The translations under genes and the position numbers were made by a program. Shown one piece after another: positions 33,009-42,132 of a stretch of DNA of 64,000 nucleotides. Source of the DNA: Salipiger sp. CCB-MM3 (lineage in GTDB: Bacteria; Pseudomonadota; Alphaproteobacteria; Rhodobacterales; Rhodobacteraceae); NCBI RefSeq assembly GCF_001687105.1, contig NZ_CP014600.1:158529-222528 (forward strand). The letters are read 5' to 3'. Positions within the stretch are counted from its first letter, which is position 1. The number at the start of each line of letters is the position of its first letter. A model generated the notes under the pieces. That model did not search any database, was not told the origin of the DNA, and saw only the letters and a list, made by a program, of their open reading frames with translations.

Positions 33009-33695
33009 CTAGTCCGAAAATGGCTCCGGCAGTGTGAACAGATCGATGAAGCGGTCTGCCAGCCCGCGGTTTCCGCAGATCGCGACGCCCGCGTCTTCGG
33101 GCGAGACGCCGCCATAGAACATGGCGGCAAGCGCGGGGCCGCTATCCGCCTCGAAATGCAGATCCCATTTGTCCGTCTCACCGCGCGTAACCGGCAGAGC
33201 CCCGTTTTCGAGGCGCGCGGTAAATCGGGCTGATCCGATCGCGAATACCGCAGTCACCACGAGGCCCTCTGCGGCCCCGGCGTCGAACATGGTGCGCAGC
33301 GAAAGCATGAAGGACACCGGCGACAGCGGCAGGGTCGGGTCATGCAGCGGCGAGGCCGCGGCCCAACGGCCGAGTTCCTGGATGATCGGCTCGGCGGCGT
33401 AGCCCCAGCGCGTCAGGCCGTAAAGCTGCGCAGGCGCGGGCTCGGGCGCCGTCTGGCGCCGCAGCACACCGCTGGCCTCCAGCCCCGCCAGCCGCTCGGT
33501 CAGCACCTTGGCGCTGATCCCCGGCAGAGCTACGCGCAGGTCAGAGAAGCGGTGCGGCCCGAACATGAGCTCGCGCACGATCAGCAGGGCCCAGCGTTCG
33601 CCAAGGATCTCCAGCCCAAAGGCGGTGCCGCAGGCGTCCGCATACCATCTGCCGTGCGGGCTTTTCCGCTCATTGGTTTCTTTTAGTAACTTCAT
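33009..33695 (-). CDS. HxlR-family transcriptional regulator with C-terminal ligand domain
   Basis: 228 residues from ATG 33695 (GTG 33716 also possible). The winged helix (about 15-105) has the HxlR signature LEILGERWALLIVRELMFGPHRFSDL, a fold that often responds to aldehydes or quinones. A C-terminal domain of about 110 residues, with DAGVAICGNRGLADRFIDLF, resembles an SCP2-like lipid-binding module. Divergent from two VOC-family genes, which it probably controls. Confidence 0.85.
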   Translation of the reverse strand: MKLLKETNERKSPHGRWYADACGTAFGLEILGERWALLIVRELMFGPHRFSDLRVALPGISAKVLTERLAGLEASGVLRRQTAPEPAPAQLYGLTRWGYAAEPIIQELGRWAAASPLHDPTLPLSPVSFMLSLRTMFDAGAAEGLVVTAVFAIGSARFTARLENGALPVTRGETDKWDLHFEADSGPALAAMFYGGVSPEDAGVAICGNRGLADRFIDLFTLPEPFSD

Positions 33696-33761
33696 GGTTG
33701 CTATTTGTAACCTCACAGCCCTAGCCTGTCCACATCAGACTCAGCTTAGGGAGGAAGCCCG

Positions 33762-34196
33762 ATGTCACAGATGATCTTCATCAACCTGCCAGTTGCCGAC
33801 CTTGATCGCGCCAAGCAGTTCTACGAGGCGATCGGGTTCCGCAACGATCCGCGGTTCACCAACGACAAGGCCGCGGCGATGACCCTGTCGGAGACGATCC
33901 ACGTGATGCTGCTCACCCATGAGTTCTGGGCGACCTTCACCGACAAACGGCGCGTCGATGCCCAAACTGAAGCGCAGGTTCTGCTCTGCATCAGCCGCGA
34001 GAGCGCAGAGGCTGTGGATGCGATCACCGAGGCTGCGGGGCGGGCTGGTGGCACGCTCGATCCCTGCCCGAAGCAGGATCACGGCTTCATGTACGGACGC
34101 AGTTTCGCCGATCCCGATGGGCACATCTGGGAGCCGATGTGGATGAGTGCCGAAGCCATTGCCGAGGGCCCGGCCGCCATGTCCGAAGCGGACTGA
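33762..34196 (+). CDS. VOC-family protein (glyoxalase/bleomycin-resistance fold)
   Basis: 144 residues, one VOC domain with paired beta-alpha-beta units: FINLPVADLDRAKQFYEAIGF at the start and FADPDGHIWEPMWM, with a metal-site Glu, at the end. Similar to PhnB or lactoylglutathione-lyase-like proteins. Strong AGGGAGG before ATG 33762. Divergent from the HxlR regulator with 66 bases between starts. Substrate unknown; a role in electrophile or antibiotic detoxification is possible. Confidence 0.85.
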   Translation: MSQMIFINLPVADLDRAKQFYEAIGFRNDPRFTNDKAAAMTLSETIHVMLLTHEFWATFTDKRRVDAQTEAQVLLCISRESAEAVDAITEAAGRAGGTLDPCPKQDHGFMYGRSFADPDGHIWEPMWMSAEAIAEGPAAMSEAD

Positions 34197-34274
34197 CCAC
34201 CAAAGCGCAGGGAGGGCCATGCGGCCCAACCCGCGCCAACGCATAACGATAGAGATGCAAATTGGAGCCCAGAG

Positions 34275-35060
34275 ATGCCCAACCATCATGGCGATTTCAT
34301 CTGGTATGAGCTGATGAGCCGCGAGCCGGACGCCTCCGAGGCGTTCTATGCCGGTCTCCTCGGCTGGTCCTTCGAACCGGCGGGCCCCGGCGGAGACATG
34401 GACTACCGCCTGTTTTCCAAGGACGGGCCACCGGCGGGTGGACTGCTCAAACTGCCCGCAGAAGCCTGTGACGCCGGGGCGCAGACCATGTGGGCCGGCT
34501 ATATCGGCGTCGACAACGTGGATGCCTCGGTGCAGCAGATGGCAGACCGCGGCAGCCGGGTGATCATGGAGCCGACCACCCTGCAAGGCGTCGGACGGAT
34601 GGCCCTGCTGCACGACCCGCAGGGCGCGCCGATTTACCTCATGCGCGGAACTTCGGATGAGCCAAGCCAAGCCTTCGCGCAAGACGCCCCGCGAGAGGGC
34701 CATTGCGCTTGGAATGAGCTGCGTACGTCCGATCCCTCGGCGGCGCTCGAGATCTATGCGGCCTGCTTCGGCTGGGAGAAAACCGACAGCATGGACATGG
34801 GTCCAGCCGGATCCTACGACATGCTCCGGAACCCGCCGCATGCGTCGCTCCTCGGTGCAGTGATGTCCTCTGGCGACATGCCGCCCCAGTGGCTCTTCTA
34901 TTTCCGCGTCGCCGACATCGACAAAGCCGCCGCCTACATTGATCACAATGGCGGCGAGATGCTGATGGGCCCGCAGGAGATTCCGGGTGGGGAATATATC
35001 TTGAACGCCCGAGATCCGCAGGGCGCGGTGCTGGCCCTCATCGGCAAACGGGTGGCGTGA
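34275..35060 (+). CDS. Two-domain VOC-family protein
   Basis: 261 residues with two tandem VOC domains: FIWYELMSREPDASEAFYAGLLGW (about 8-31) and CAWNELRTSDPSAALEIYAACFGW (about 143-166), each ending in a DPQGA strand. Resembles the CFP30B-like/hydroxylase group. Follows the single-domain VOC gene by 78 bases and is probably co-regulated by the HxlR protein. No specific reaction can be assigned. Confidence 0.85.
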   Translation: MPNHHGDFIWYELMSREPDASEAFYAGLLGWSFEPAGPGGDMDYRLFSKDGPPAGGLLKLPAEACDAGAQTMWAGYIGVDNVDASVQQMADRGSRVIMEPTTLQGVGRMALLHDPQGAPIYLMRGTSDEPSQAFAQDAPREGHCAWNELRTSDPSAALEIYAACFGWEKTDSMDMGPAGSYDMLRNPPHASLLGAVMSSGDMPPQWLFYFRVADIDKAAAYIDHNGGEMLMGPQEIPGGEYILNARDPQGAVLALIGKRVA

Positions 35061-35310
35061 CGCGCCGGTGTGGCGCTCTGCGTCATTGAGCAAACGCCAA
35101 GCCCCATGCGTGCACGTGAGCGCGACGCGCTGCGCTGCGCTCGACCGCGATGGCCCAGTTTTCGAACCCTGCCATCAACAGACACGGCAACATCCGGCCA
35201 CTGGCAATTGCGGCCATTGCTTTTGGCCAGAGAGCTGGGTCAAGAAGGGTGCGAGAGAGCCGTGTGAAACGCTCCCTTTTCCGTGAGTACCCTTGGTCAG
35301 AGATGTCTCG

Positions 35311-36408
35311 ATGAGTGCCCAGCAGTTCGCCCTACCGCGCATCACCCTACGAGGCTCGCTCTATGCGTTCGTCCTCATCACCATGCTGATCGTCGGCGTC
35401 GGCGCGGCGCTGTTTTTCAGATCCCGCTCCGAAGCGATCCTGAATCAGAACCTCGATCAAGCTGTGAGGGTGCGAACCACATCGGCGGCACAGAACATGG
35501 CCCGCTCGCTCTTTGCGGACTGGCAGGCCCTCGGGTTTCTCGCGCAGGCGGCGTCGGGACGGGACAGGGAGGCCATTCGCGACCTGATGAACGGGGTGCG
35601 TGGCGATGGCAGCCGGATTTCCTGGATCGGTTACGCGAATACGGACGGCGAGGTGATAGAGGCCGCGGACGGCATGCTCGTGGGGCAAGATGTCAGCGCT
35701 CGGCCCTGGTTCATCGCCGGACTTGAGGGCGGCTACGCAGGGAGTGTCCATGAAGCAGTTCTTCTCGCTAACCTGCTGCGCAATGAAAGTGGCGTGCCGC
35801 CTCAGTTCATCGACCTTGCCCAACCGGTGAAGAATGAAGACGGCGATACCATCGGCGTTGTTGCGATGCACATCGACGCGGGGTGGATGGCGCGGCTGCT
35901 AAAGGAAACTGCCGATGACCTCAGGATGGGCCTGCTGCTCTTCGATGCATCTGGAAAGCTCATCCTGTCCTCCACCCAGATCGAGGGGAGCGTGGGGGAG
36001 CATCTGCAAAGCGCAGTCCAAATGGGAACCGCGGATGCGTCACAGGAGGTCTGGGGCGACGGGACACGTTACTTCTCCAGCCTCGTACCGCGCATCTCTT
36101 ACGAAAATCTTCCCAATTTCGGCTGGCGTCTGGCTGGCCGGATCGATGCGGGCAGCGTGGGATCGACAACGGATTATCTGCGCTCTGCTGTCCTGACCGC
36201 ACTTGCGGCTGCCGTTGGCCTGCTGCTTTTGGCAACCTTCGTCTACGCCCGCCTCTTCCTTGCGCCATTGACCGCGCTGGGGGCCAGCGCCGCACGCATT
36301 GCGGAAGGGTCGGGGGAGTATCCCATCGAAGTCGCCTCCACCCGCGAAGGCGCACAAATCGCCGCGGCGGTAGCGCGGCTGCAGAACGGGCCCGGGCAGA
36401 GGTCCTGA
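35311..36408 (+). CDS. Membrane Cache-HAMP protein without output domain
   Basis: 365 residues from ATG 35311. Helix 1 (GSLYAFVLITMLIVGVGAALFF), a periplasmic sensing region of about 250 residues resembling dCache (DGEVIEAADGMLVGQDVSARPWF), helix 2 (AVLTALAAAVGLLLLATFVYA) and a HAMP-like segment (LAPLTALGASAARIAEG). It stops about 30 residues after HAMP, with no kinase, cyclase or methyl-accepting domain. It may act through a partner or be a shortened receptor. Confidence 0.72.
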   Translation: MSAQQFALPRITLRGSLYAFVLITMLIVGVGAALFFRSRSEAILNQNLDQAVRVRTTSAAQNMARSLFADWQALGFLAQAASGRDREAIRDLMNGVRGDGSRISWIGYANTDGEVIEAADGMLVGQDVSARPWFIAGLEGGYAGSVHEAVLLANLLRNESGVPPQFIDLAQPVKNEDGDTIGVVAMHIDAGWMARLLKETADDLRMGLLLFDASGKLILSSTQIEGSVGEHLQSAVQMGTADASQEVWGDGTRYFSSLVPRISYENLPNFGWRLAGRIDAGSVGSTTDYLRSAVLTALAAAVGLLLLATFVYARLFLAPLTALGASAARIAEGSGEYPIEVASTREGAQIAAAVARLQNGPGQRS

Positions 36409-36674
36409 CGGTCGGCTCACCCCCCTGACGCTTGCGCCCGAAATGGGCGTCGGCTCACGCTTTGTCGACTATCGCCACGCTATCCGCGTCGCAATCCTCG
36501 CATAATTGTTGGGGACACAATCCCAATTGTCCCACCGCATTGATCTGCCCTGAAAGTCATCCCGGCAGATATGCAGTTTTCGCTACGTAAATGCGGAAAT
36601 GCGGGGTAGACTGCGGCGAGTGCATTTTCACCGACCATTACTTAGCGAGTGACATTTTTGGAGAGGAATCCATC

Positions 36675-38105
36675 GTGAAACTGTTTTCGAAGTCTCCGGA
36701 GGAGACCGTTTCAGAGCAACCCGTTCAGACACCCCCACCTATAGAGACAAGCCCGCCGACTGAGACGGGCCAGCCCGAGATCGACGCAGCGAGCGCGCCG
36801 CTGGATGCCGAGGGCACCGCGGCCCCGCAAGGCCAGTTCTTTCTTCCCGGCCCCGCGCCCAAGACCGTTGAAGAGACCGGGCTTTCCGAGAGCTTTCTGA
36901 TCAACCACCTGTGCAAGGTCCTGCACGCGGGCGGCACGCTCACCCCGGCGCAGATCGCCGAAGTGGTGAAACTGCCCAAGCTGGTCTGCCGCCAGCTCAT
37001 CAAGCAGATGAGCACGCTGATGCTGGTCGAGGCGCAGGGGCTCGACAGCGCCGACATCAAGTCCGACATCCGCTACACGCTGACCGATCTTGGCAAGGCA
37101 TGGGCGCTGGATGCGCTCAACGTGTCGCAATATATCGGGCCCGCGCCGGTGACGCTCGAGGCGTTCGAGGCGCAAATCCGGCGGCAGTCGATCAGCCACG
37201 AAGAGATCCACCGCACCGAGCTTGACAGCGCGCTGTCGCATCTGGTGATCCCGAATATTCTCAAGGCGCAGCTTGGGCCTGCGGCCAACTCCGGGCGCTC
37301 GATGCTGCTTTACGGCGAGCCGGGCAACGGCAAGACCTCGCTCGCCGAGGCGCTGGGGATGTCGTTTCGCGACGTGGTGAGCTTTCCCTATGCCATCCTC
37401 GTCGGCCATCAGATCATTCGCTTTTACGACGAGACGCTGCACCAGACCGCGGATCTGCCCGAAGATCAGCCGCGCTCGGATCTGCGCTGGGTGCCCTGCC
37501 ATCGCCCGGTGGTGATCGCGGGCGGCGAGCTGATGCTGCATATGCTGGATCTCTCCTTCGAGCATACGGCGCGCTTCTATGAGGCGCCAATGCATCTCAA
37601 GGCGCTTGGCGGGGTCTTCGTTCTCGACGACTTCGGCAGGCAGGCAGAGCCGCCGCAGGCCTATCTCAACCGCTGGATCGTGCCGCTGGAGAAAGGCTTC
37701 GACATCCTGTCGCTGCACACCGGCAAGAAGTTCGGCGTGCCCTTCGATCAGCTGGTGGTCTTCTCGTCGAACATGCTGCCAGAGGAGATGGGGGACGACG
37801 CCGCGCTGCGCCGGATCTACTTCAAGATCCACGTCCCCTCGCCGACCAAGGAAGACTACCTTCAGATCTTCCGCGACACCTGCGACAGCCTGCAGATCGC
37901 ATGGCAGCCAGAGGTGATGGAGGTCTTCTTTAACCGCAAATACGAGGAGGCGGGCTTTGTCACCTCGGGCGCGCATCCCGGCTTTCTGATGCGGCACATC
38001 CTTGCCGCCTGCCGCTATCTCGACCGCGAACCGGAACTGTCGCTCGAGCTTTTGGAACTGGCTTGGCGCAACGTCGCGGCGAGCAAGCGGCGCGATCGGC
38101 GCTGA
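36675..38105 (+). CDS. AAA+ ATPase with N-terminal winged-helix-like region
   Basis: 476 residues from GTG 36675, preceded by AGAGGA (an ATG at 36591 would add 28 residues without a good site). Pro/Glu-rich N-terminus (1-60), a helical region like a winged helix (about 70-145, LTPAQIAEVVKLPKLVCRQLIKQM), then a P-loop domain with Walker A GEPGNGKTS and Walker B GVFVLDDFGR. No membrane segment. Function unknown; it converges on the Tad locus, but linkage to it is only positional. Confidence 0.75.
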   Translation: MKLFSKSPEETVSEQPVQTPPPIETSPPTETGQPEIDAASAPLDAEGTAAPQGQFFLPGPAPKTVEETGLSESFLINHLCKVLHAGGTLTPAQIAEVVKLPKLVCRQLIKQMSTLMLVEAQGLDSADIKSDIRYTLTDLGKAWALDALNVSQYIGPAPVTLEAFEAQIRRQSISHEEIHRTELDSALSHLVIPNILKAQLGPAANSGRSMLLYGEPGNGKTSLAEALGMSFRDVVSFPYAILVGHQIIRFYDETLHQTADLPEDQPRSDLRWVPCHRPVVIAGGELMLHMLDLSFEHTARFYEAPMHLKALGGVFVLDDFGRQAEPPQAYLNRWIVPLEKGFDILSLHTGKKFGVPFDQLVVFSSNMLPEEMGDDAALRRIYFKIHVPSPTKEDYLQIFRDTCDSLQIAWQPEVMEVFFNRKYEEAGFVTSGAHPGFLMRHILAACRYLDREPELSLELLELAWRNVAASKRRDRR

Positions 38106-38125
38106 GGGCAAATGTCTCAAATGGA

Positions 38126-38154
38126 AACGCCGGGCCTTCCGCCCGGCGTTTTTC
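38126..38154 (+). terminator. Rho-independent terminator after the AAA+ ATPase gene
   Basis: Stem AACGCCGGGC / GCCCGGCGTT (38126-38135, 38141-38150) with loop CTTCC and TTTTTCGTTT continuing. Confidence 0.88.
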
Positions 38155-38252
38155 GTTTGCGATGACCTATTGTGCAAGTCTATCCGATCAGGGCCGCTGA
38201 CCTATCATGCCATTGCCGTGTCGATCTCATGTCGATCTCGGCAGGCGCCCTT

Positions 38253-39173
38253 TTACGATGGTGTGAGCCCGGTGAGGATCTCGATCACGGTCATGGTGAT
38301 CGGCACCAGAACGATGATCAGGCTGACCGGGAACATGAAGAGCGCCATCGGGAACAGCATCTTCACCGGCAGCGCATTGGCCTTTTCCTCGGCCTTCACG
38401 ATGCGCATCTGACGCATTTCCCGCGCAAAGCTGCGCAGCGTGCGGCTGACGCTCGAGCCCAGTTCCTCGGATTGGCGGAACAGCACCGCAAGAGTGCGTG
38501 CCTCTTCGATCTGAACCCGGTCCGAAAAGTTGTAGAGCGCTTCATGCATGGGCCGCCCGGCGCGGATCTCGAGGTTCACGATCGACAGTTGCACACCGAA
38601 ATCGGGAACGGTCTGCAGAAACTCGCGCGTCACCCGGTCCACCGCCGCGTCGATGCTGAGCCCGGCGTCGACGCAGACCAGCAGCAGGTCCATGAAATCG
38701 GGGAAGATCTTGCGGAACTCGCGCATCCGCTTCTTGGCTATCCGTTCGAGGACCACCGAGGCGAGGATGAACACCAGCGCCGCGGCCAGCGCCGCGAAGA
38801 TCAGCAAGGTCACCCGGCTGGCGCTTGGCACGAATTTCTGCAGCGTCACCTGCAGCGCGACAAAGGCGACCAATGCGGCGAGCATGCGGATCAGGTTGAA
38901 CTTCGCGACCGCGCTTTTCGAGAAGAAGCCCGCCTGAACGAGACGCATCTCGAGGCTGTCCTTCTTCTTGGTCTTCACCACGTCGAGATAGTAGCGCAGC
39001 CGCTCGTTGCCGGTGCCGAGAAGCTCGTCGATCTCGGTGTCGCTGCGACGCCGCCGCCGCGAGCTTTCGATATTGCGCTCGACGTCGCGTCTTTGTGTCA
39101 GGGCGTTCAGGATCGCGAATGTGGCGATCAGCACCGCGGTGAAAATGGCCGCCAGAACCAGATACTCATTCAT
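38253..39173 (-). CDS. tadC: Tad pilus platform protein TadC
   Basis: 306-residue inner-membrane protein of the GspF/TadC family. Cytoplasmic central domain FPDFMDLLLVCVDAGLSIDAAV and a second EELGSSVSRTLRSFAREMR, then C-terminal helices (MLFPMALFMFPVSLIIVLVPI). GGAGG precedes ATG 39173. Last gene of the Tad operon; pairs with TadB to form the platform on which TadA acts. Confidence 0.93.
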   Translation of the reverse strand: MNEYLVLAAIFTAVLIATFAILNALTQRRDVERNIESSRRRRRSDTEIDELLGTGNERLRYYLDVVKTKKKDSLEMRLVQAGFFSKSAVAKFNLIRMLAALVAFVALQVTLQKFVPSASRVTLLIFAALAAALVFILASVVLERIAKKRMREFRKIFPDFMDLLLVCVDAGLSIDAAVDRVTREFLQTVPDFGVQLSIVNLEIRAGRPMHEALYNFSDRVQIEEARTLAVLFRQSEELGSSVSRTLRSFAREMRQMRIVKAEEKANALPVKMLFPMALFMFPVSLIIVLVPITMTVIEILTGLTPS

Positions 39174-39198
39174 CGTCTTACCTCCGCGGCGTGACGCC

Positions 39199-40161
39199 TC
39201 AGAAATCGAAATTGACCAGCTTGCGCAGGATCACCATGCCAATCCCCATCAGCACCAGACAGACCGTCACCACGATGGGGCCATGGCCGCTCTCCCAGAC
39301 AGGGTCGAAATAGTCGGGCACCAGCGTGCGGATCATGCTGAACAGGAAGAAGGGGAACAGCAGCATGATCCACGAGGTGATGCGTCCCTCCGCCGAGATC
39401 GCCTTGATCTTGGCCCGGATCATCAGGCGGTCGCGGATCATCTGCGCGAGGTTCTCGAGGATCTCCGACAGATTGCCGCCGGTGCCGCGCTGAACGCTCA
39501 CCGTCACCGCCAGCAGGTTGAGCTCATCCGCACCGACCCGGTCGATCATGTTGAGCATCGCCTGATCGAGGTCCGAGCCAAAGGTCATCTGATCGCTGAG
39601 GATGCCGAACTCCGAGCCGATGGGATCGGGCATCTCTCGGGCCACCAGCGCCAGCGCCGCGTTGAGCGGATGCCCGGCGTTGAGGCTGCGCACGATGATG
39701 TCGATGGCAGGCGCAAGCTGGCTGGTGAATTTCTTGATCCGCGCCGCGCGCTTGCGATAGAGCAGCAGCCCGCTGACCACCACGGTAAGCACGAAGGCGA
39801 GGCCCAGATCGACCGCCAGCCCGATGCTGAGGAACAGGTGAACCGCCATATAGCAAAGGGCATAGATGCCGAGCAGCCAAAGGATGCGCCGCGGGGTGGT
39901 CATCTCGAGCCCGGACTGCGCGTAGAAACTGCGCAGCGCCTGCAGCAGCGAGGCGTTCGCCCCCTGCTTGGCCGATCCGCGGCGCAGCAGCAGTTCGGTA
40001 TGGGCCGCCTCCGCGCCCGACTTCAGCTTCAGCGCTTCCAGCCGGTTGCGCACTTCAAGGGCGTTGCGGCGAATGCCGAAGACGACGCGCAGCACCGTGT
40101 CGGCAAGGATCAGCACCGCAACGAAGACCAACCCGTAGATGACGATAGGAGCGTTCAGCAT
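39199..40161 (-). CDS. tadB: Tad pilus platform protein TadB
   Basis: 320 residues, GspF-like domain with QLAPAIDIIVRSLNAGHPLNAALALVA split over two helices and ELNLLAVTVSVQRGTGGNLSEIL. Membrane helices at the N-terminus, centre and C-terminus. AAAGGAG precedes ATG 40161. Between tadA and tadC, the conserved order. Confidence 0.93.
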   Translation of the reverse strand: MLNAPIVIYGLVFVAVLILADTVLRVVFGIRRNALEVRNRLEALKLKSGAEAAHTELLLRRGSAKQGANASLLQALRSFYAQSGLEMTTPRRILWLLGIYALCYMAVHLFLSIGLAVDLGLAFVLTVVVSGLLLYRKRAARIKKFTSQLAPAIDIIVRSLNAGHPLNAALALVAREMPDPIGSEFGILSDQMTFGSDLDQAMLNMIDRVGADELNLLAVTVSVQRGTGGNLSEILENLAQMIRDRLMIRAKIKAISAEGRITSWIMLLFPFFLFSMIRTLVPDYFDPVWESGHGPIVVTVCLVLMGIGMVILRKLVNFDF

Positions 40162-40162
40162 C

Positions 40163-41557
40163 TCACAGCTCCTTTGACGGATCGAAATGATCGGAGTTCA
40201 GCTTGAGCCCCATCGACTGCAGATCCTCAAGGAAGCGCGGACGGATGCCGGTGGCCCGGAAACTGCCAAGCACCTTGCCGTGCTCGTCGACGCCGGTGCG
40301 CTTGAAGGCCATGATCTCTTGCAGCTGTACCACGTCGCCCTCCATGCCGGTGATCTCGGCAATCGAGGTAACGCGGCGGGTGCCGTCGCGCAGACGCTCA
40401 AGCTGCACGATGAGATCAATCGCCGAGGTGATCTGCGAGCGGATGCTGGTCTGGCTCATCGGCATGCCCGCCATGCCCACCATCTGCTCCATACGGGCTA
40501 TGGCGTCGCGCGGGTTGTTGGCGTGGATCGTGGACATCGAGCCTTCGTGGCCGGTGTTCATCGCCTGCAGCATGTCGAAAGCCTCGCCGCCGCGCACCTC
40601 GCCGATGATGATCCGGTCCGGGCGCATCCGCAGCGCGTTCTTCACAAGGTCGCGCTGCAGGATCTCGTTGCGCCCATCCACCGTCGGCGGGCGCGTCTCG
40701 AGACGCACGACGTGGGGCTGCTGCAGCTGCAGTTCTGCCGCGTCCTCGATGGTCACCAGACGTTCGTCATGGGGGATAAAGGACGACAGCGCGTTGAGCA
40801 TCGTGGTCTTGCCCGAGCCCGTGCCGCCCGAGACGACGATGGACACTTTGCCCTCGACCGCCGCGGCGAGCAGCGCCGCCATGCCCGGCGCAAGCGCGTT
40901 GTTGTCCACCAGCCGGTCGAGCGAATAGGGCCGCTTGGCAAACTTGCGGATCGAGACCTGCGGCCCGTCCACCGCCACCGGGCGGATCGCCACGTTGACG
41001 CGCGAGCCATCGGCTAGGCGCGCATCCACCAGCGGCGAGGATTCATCCACCCGCCGCCCCACCGAGGCGACGATCTTGTTGATAATGCGCAGCAGGTGGT
41101 CTTCGTCCTTGAAGCGGATTTTGACCTGTTCGAGCTTGCCGAAACGTTCGACGAACACCGTGCCCGCCCCGACGATGAGGATATCGCTGATCGTGTCGTC
41201 ATCCAGCAGCGGCTCGATCGGACCAAGCCCGAGCATCTCGTCGCCGATGCTGACGATGAGCGCGTCAAGCTCCGAGGCACTGAGCGGGAAGTTGTGCTCT
41301 TTGGCGTAGCTGCGCACCAGCGGGCGCAGTTCCTCGTGGATCTCGTCCTCTTCCATCGTGTCGAGGATCGACAGGTTGATCTTGTCGATCAGGAACCGGT
41401 GCAGCGTGACCCGCTCGTTGACGAAATCCGGCGCCTCATATTGCGCAACCGCGGGTTTGGCTGGCGCCAACGCCTCGGGCGCCTTGAGTTCCACCACCTC
41501 GGCCGATGTCGCCACCGGCGCTTCGGGCTGAGCCTTTCTGAAAAACCGTCCTGCCAT
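40163..41557 (-). CDS. tadA: Tad secretion ATPase TadA/CpaF
   Basis: 464-residue hexameric ATPase that powers Flp pilus assembly. Walker A SGGTGSGKTTML, Walker B region RIIIGEVRGGEAFDML and His box TGHEGSMSTIHANNPRDA are intact. ATG 41557 with GGGAG upstream is preferred to the in-frame TTG at 41563. Followed by tadB after one base. Confidence 0.95.
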   Translation of the reverse strand: MAGRFFRKAQPEAPVATSAEVVELKAPEALAPAKPAVAQYEAPDFVNERVTLHRFLIDKINLSILDTMEEDEIHEELRPLVRSYAKEHNFPLSASELDALIVSIGDEMLGLGPIEPLLDDDTISDILIVGAGTVFVERFGKLEQVKIRFKDEDHLLRIINKIVASVGRRVDESSPLVDARLADGSRVNVAIRPVAVDGPQVSIRKFAKRPYSLDRLVDNNALAPGMAALLAAAVEGKVSIVVSGGTGSGKTTMLNALSSFIPHDERLVTIEDAAELQLQQPHVVRLETRPPTVDGRNEILQRDLVKNALRMRPDRIIIGEVRGGEAFDMLQAMNTGHEGSMSTIHANNPRDAIARMEQMVGMAGMPMSQTSIRSQITSAIDLIVQLERLRDGTRRVTSIAEITGMEGDVVQLQEIMAFKRTGVDEHGKVLGSFRATGIRPRFLEDLQSMGLKLNSDHFDPSKEL

Positions 41558-41571
41558 GACCAACTCCCTCG

Positions 41572-42132
41572 TTAACGCACGATCACCTTCGTTCCGGTCG
41601 CAACCTTTCCAAACAGATCGAGCACATCCGCATTGCTGAGGCGGAAGCAGCCCGACGTCTCGTATCCGCCGACGGTGCCGGCGGAGTTCGTTCCGTGAAT
41701 GCGGTAGAGCGTGTCCTGCCCCCCGCGGTAGAGATAGATCGCCCGCGCCCCCAAGGGGTTATACGGTCCGGGCGGCACATAGCCCGGCAGCGACGGGTCG
41801 CGCTGGCGCATCTCGGAGGGCGGGCGCCAGCCCGGCCATTCCTCCTTGCGCCCGACATAGGTGGTGCCGGTCCAGCTAAAGCCCTCGCGCCCGATCGACA
41901 CGGTGTAACGCTCTGCCTTGCCGCCGGGCAGCACCCGAATCAGCACCCGCTCGGTGTTCGAGATGACGATGGTCCCCGGCGCCTCGCCGCCGCCGTAGCG
42001 CACGATCTGCATGCTGCGCGGGCCGTGGCTGCGCGGCACTTTCGCGGACTCCGCGCGCAGCAGCGGCGCGGGCAAAAGCGTTACCACAGAGAGCGCCAAA
42101 ACCCGGCGCCGCGAGAAGGCGCGCTGCGTCAC
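41572..42132 (-). CDS. L,D-transpeptidase inserted in the Tad operon
   Basis: 186 residues with a Tat-like leader (SRRRVLALSVVTLLPAPLLRA) and a YkuD domain with catalytic H146GTN ... TSGC162FRLSN. Starts with GTG overlapping the tadZ stop (GTGA) and ends 14 bases before tadA, so it is a full member of the operon. It may remodel peptidoglycan where the pilus passes the cell wall. Shares layout and the PLGARAIYL region with the enzyme at 26564-27178. Confidence 0.9.
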   Translation of the reverse strand: MTQRAFSRRRVLALSVVTLLPAPLLRAESAKVPRSHGPRSMQIVRYGGGEAPGTIVISNTERVLIRVLPGGKAERYTVSIGREGFSWTGTTYVGRKEEWPGWRPPSEMRQRDPSLPGYVPPGPYNPLGARAIYLYRGGQDTLYRIHGTNSAGTVGGYETSGCFRLSNADVLDLFGKVATGTKVIVR

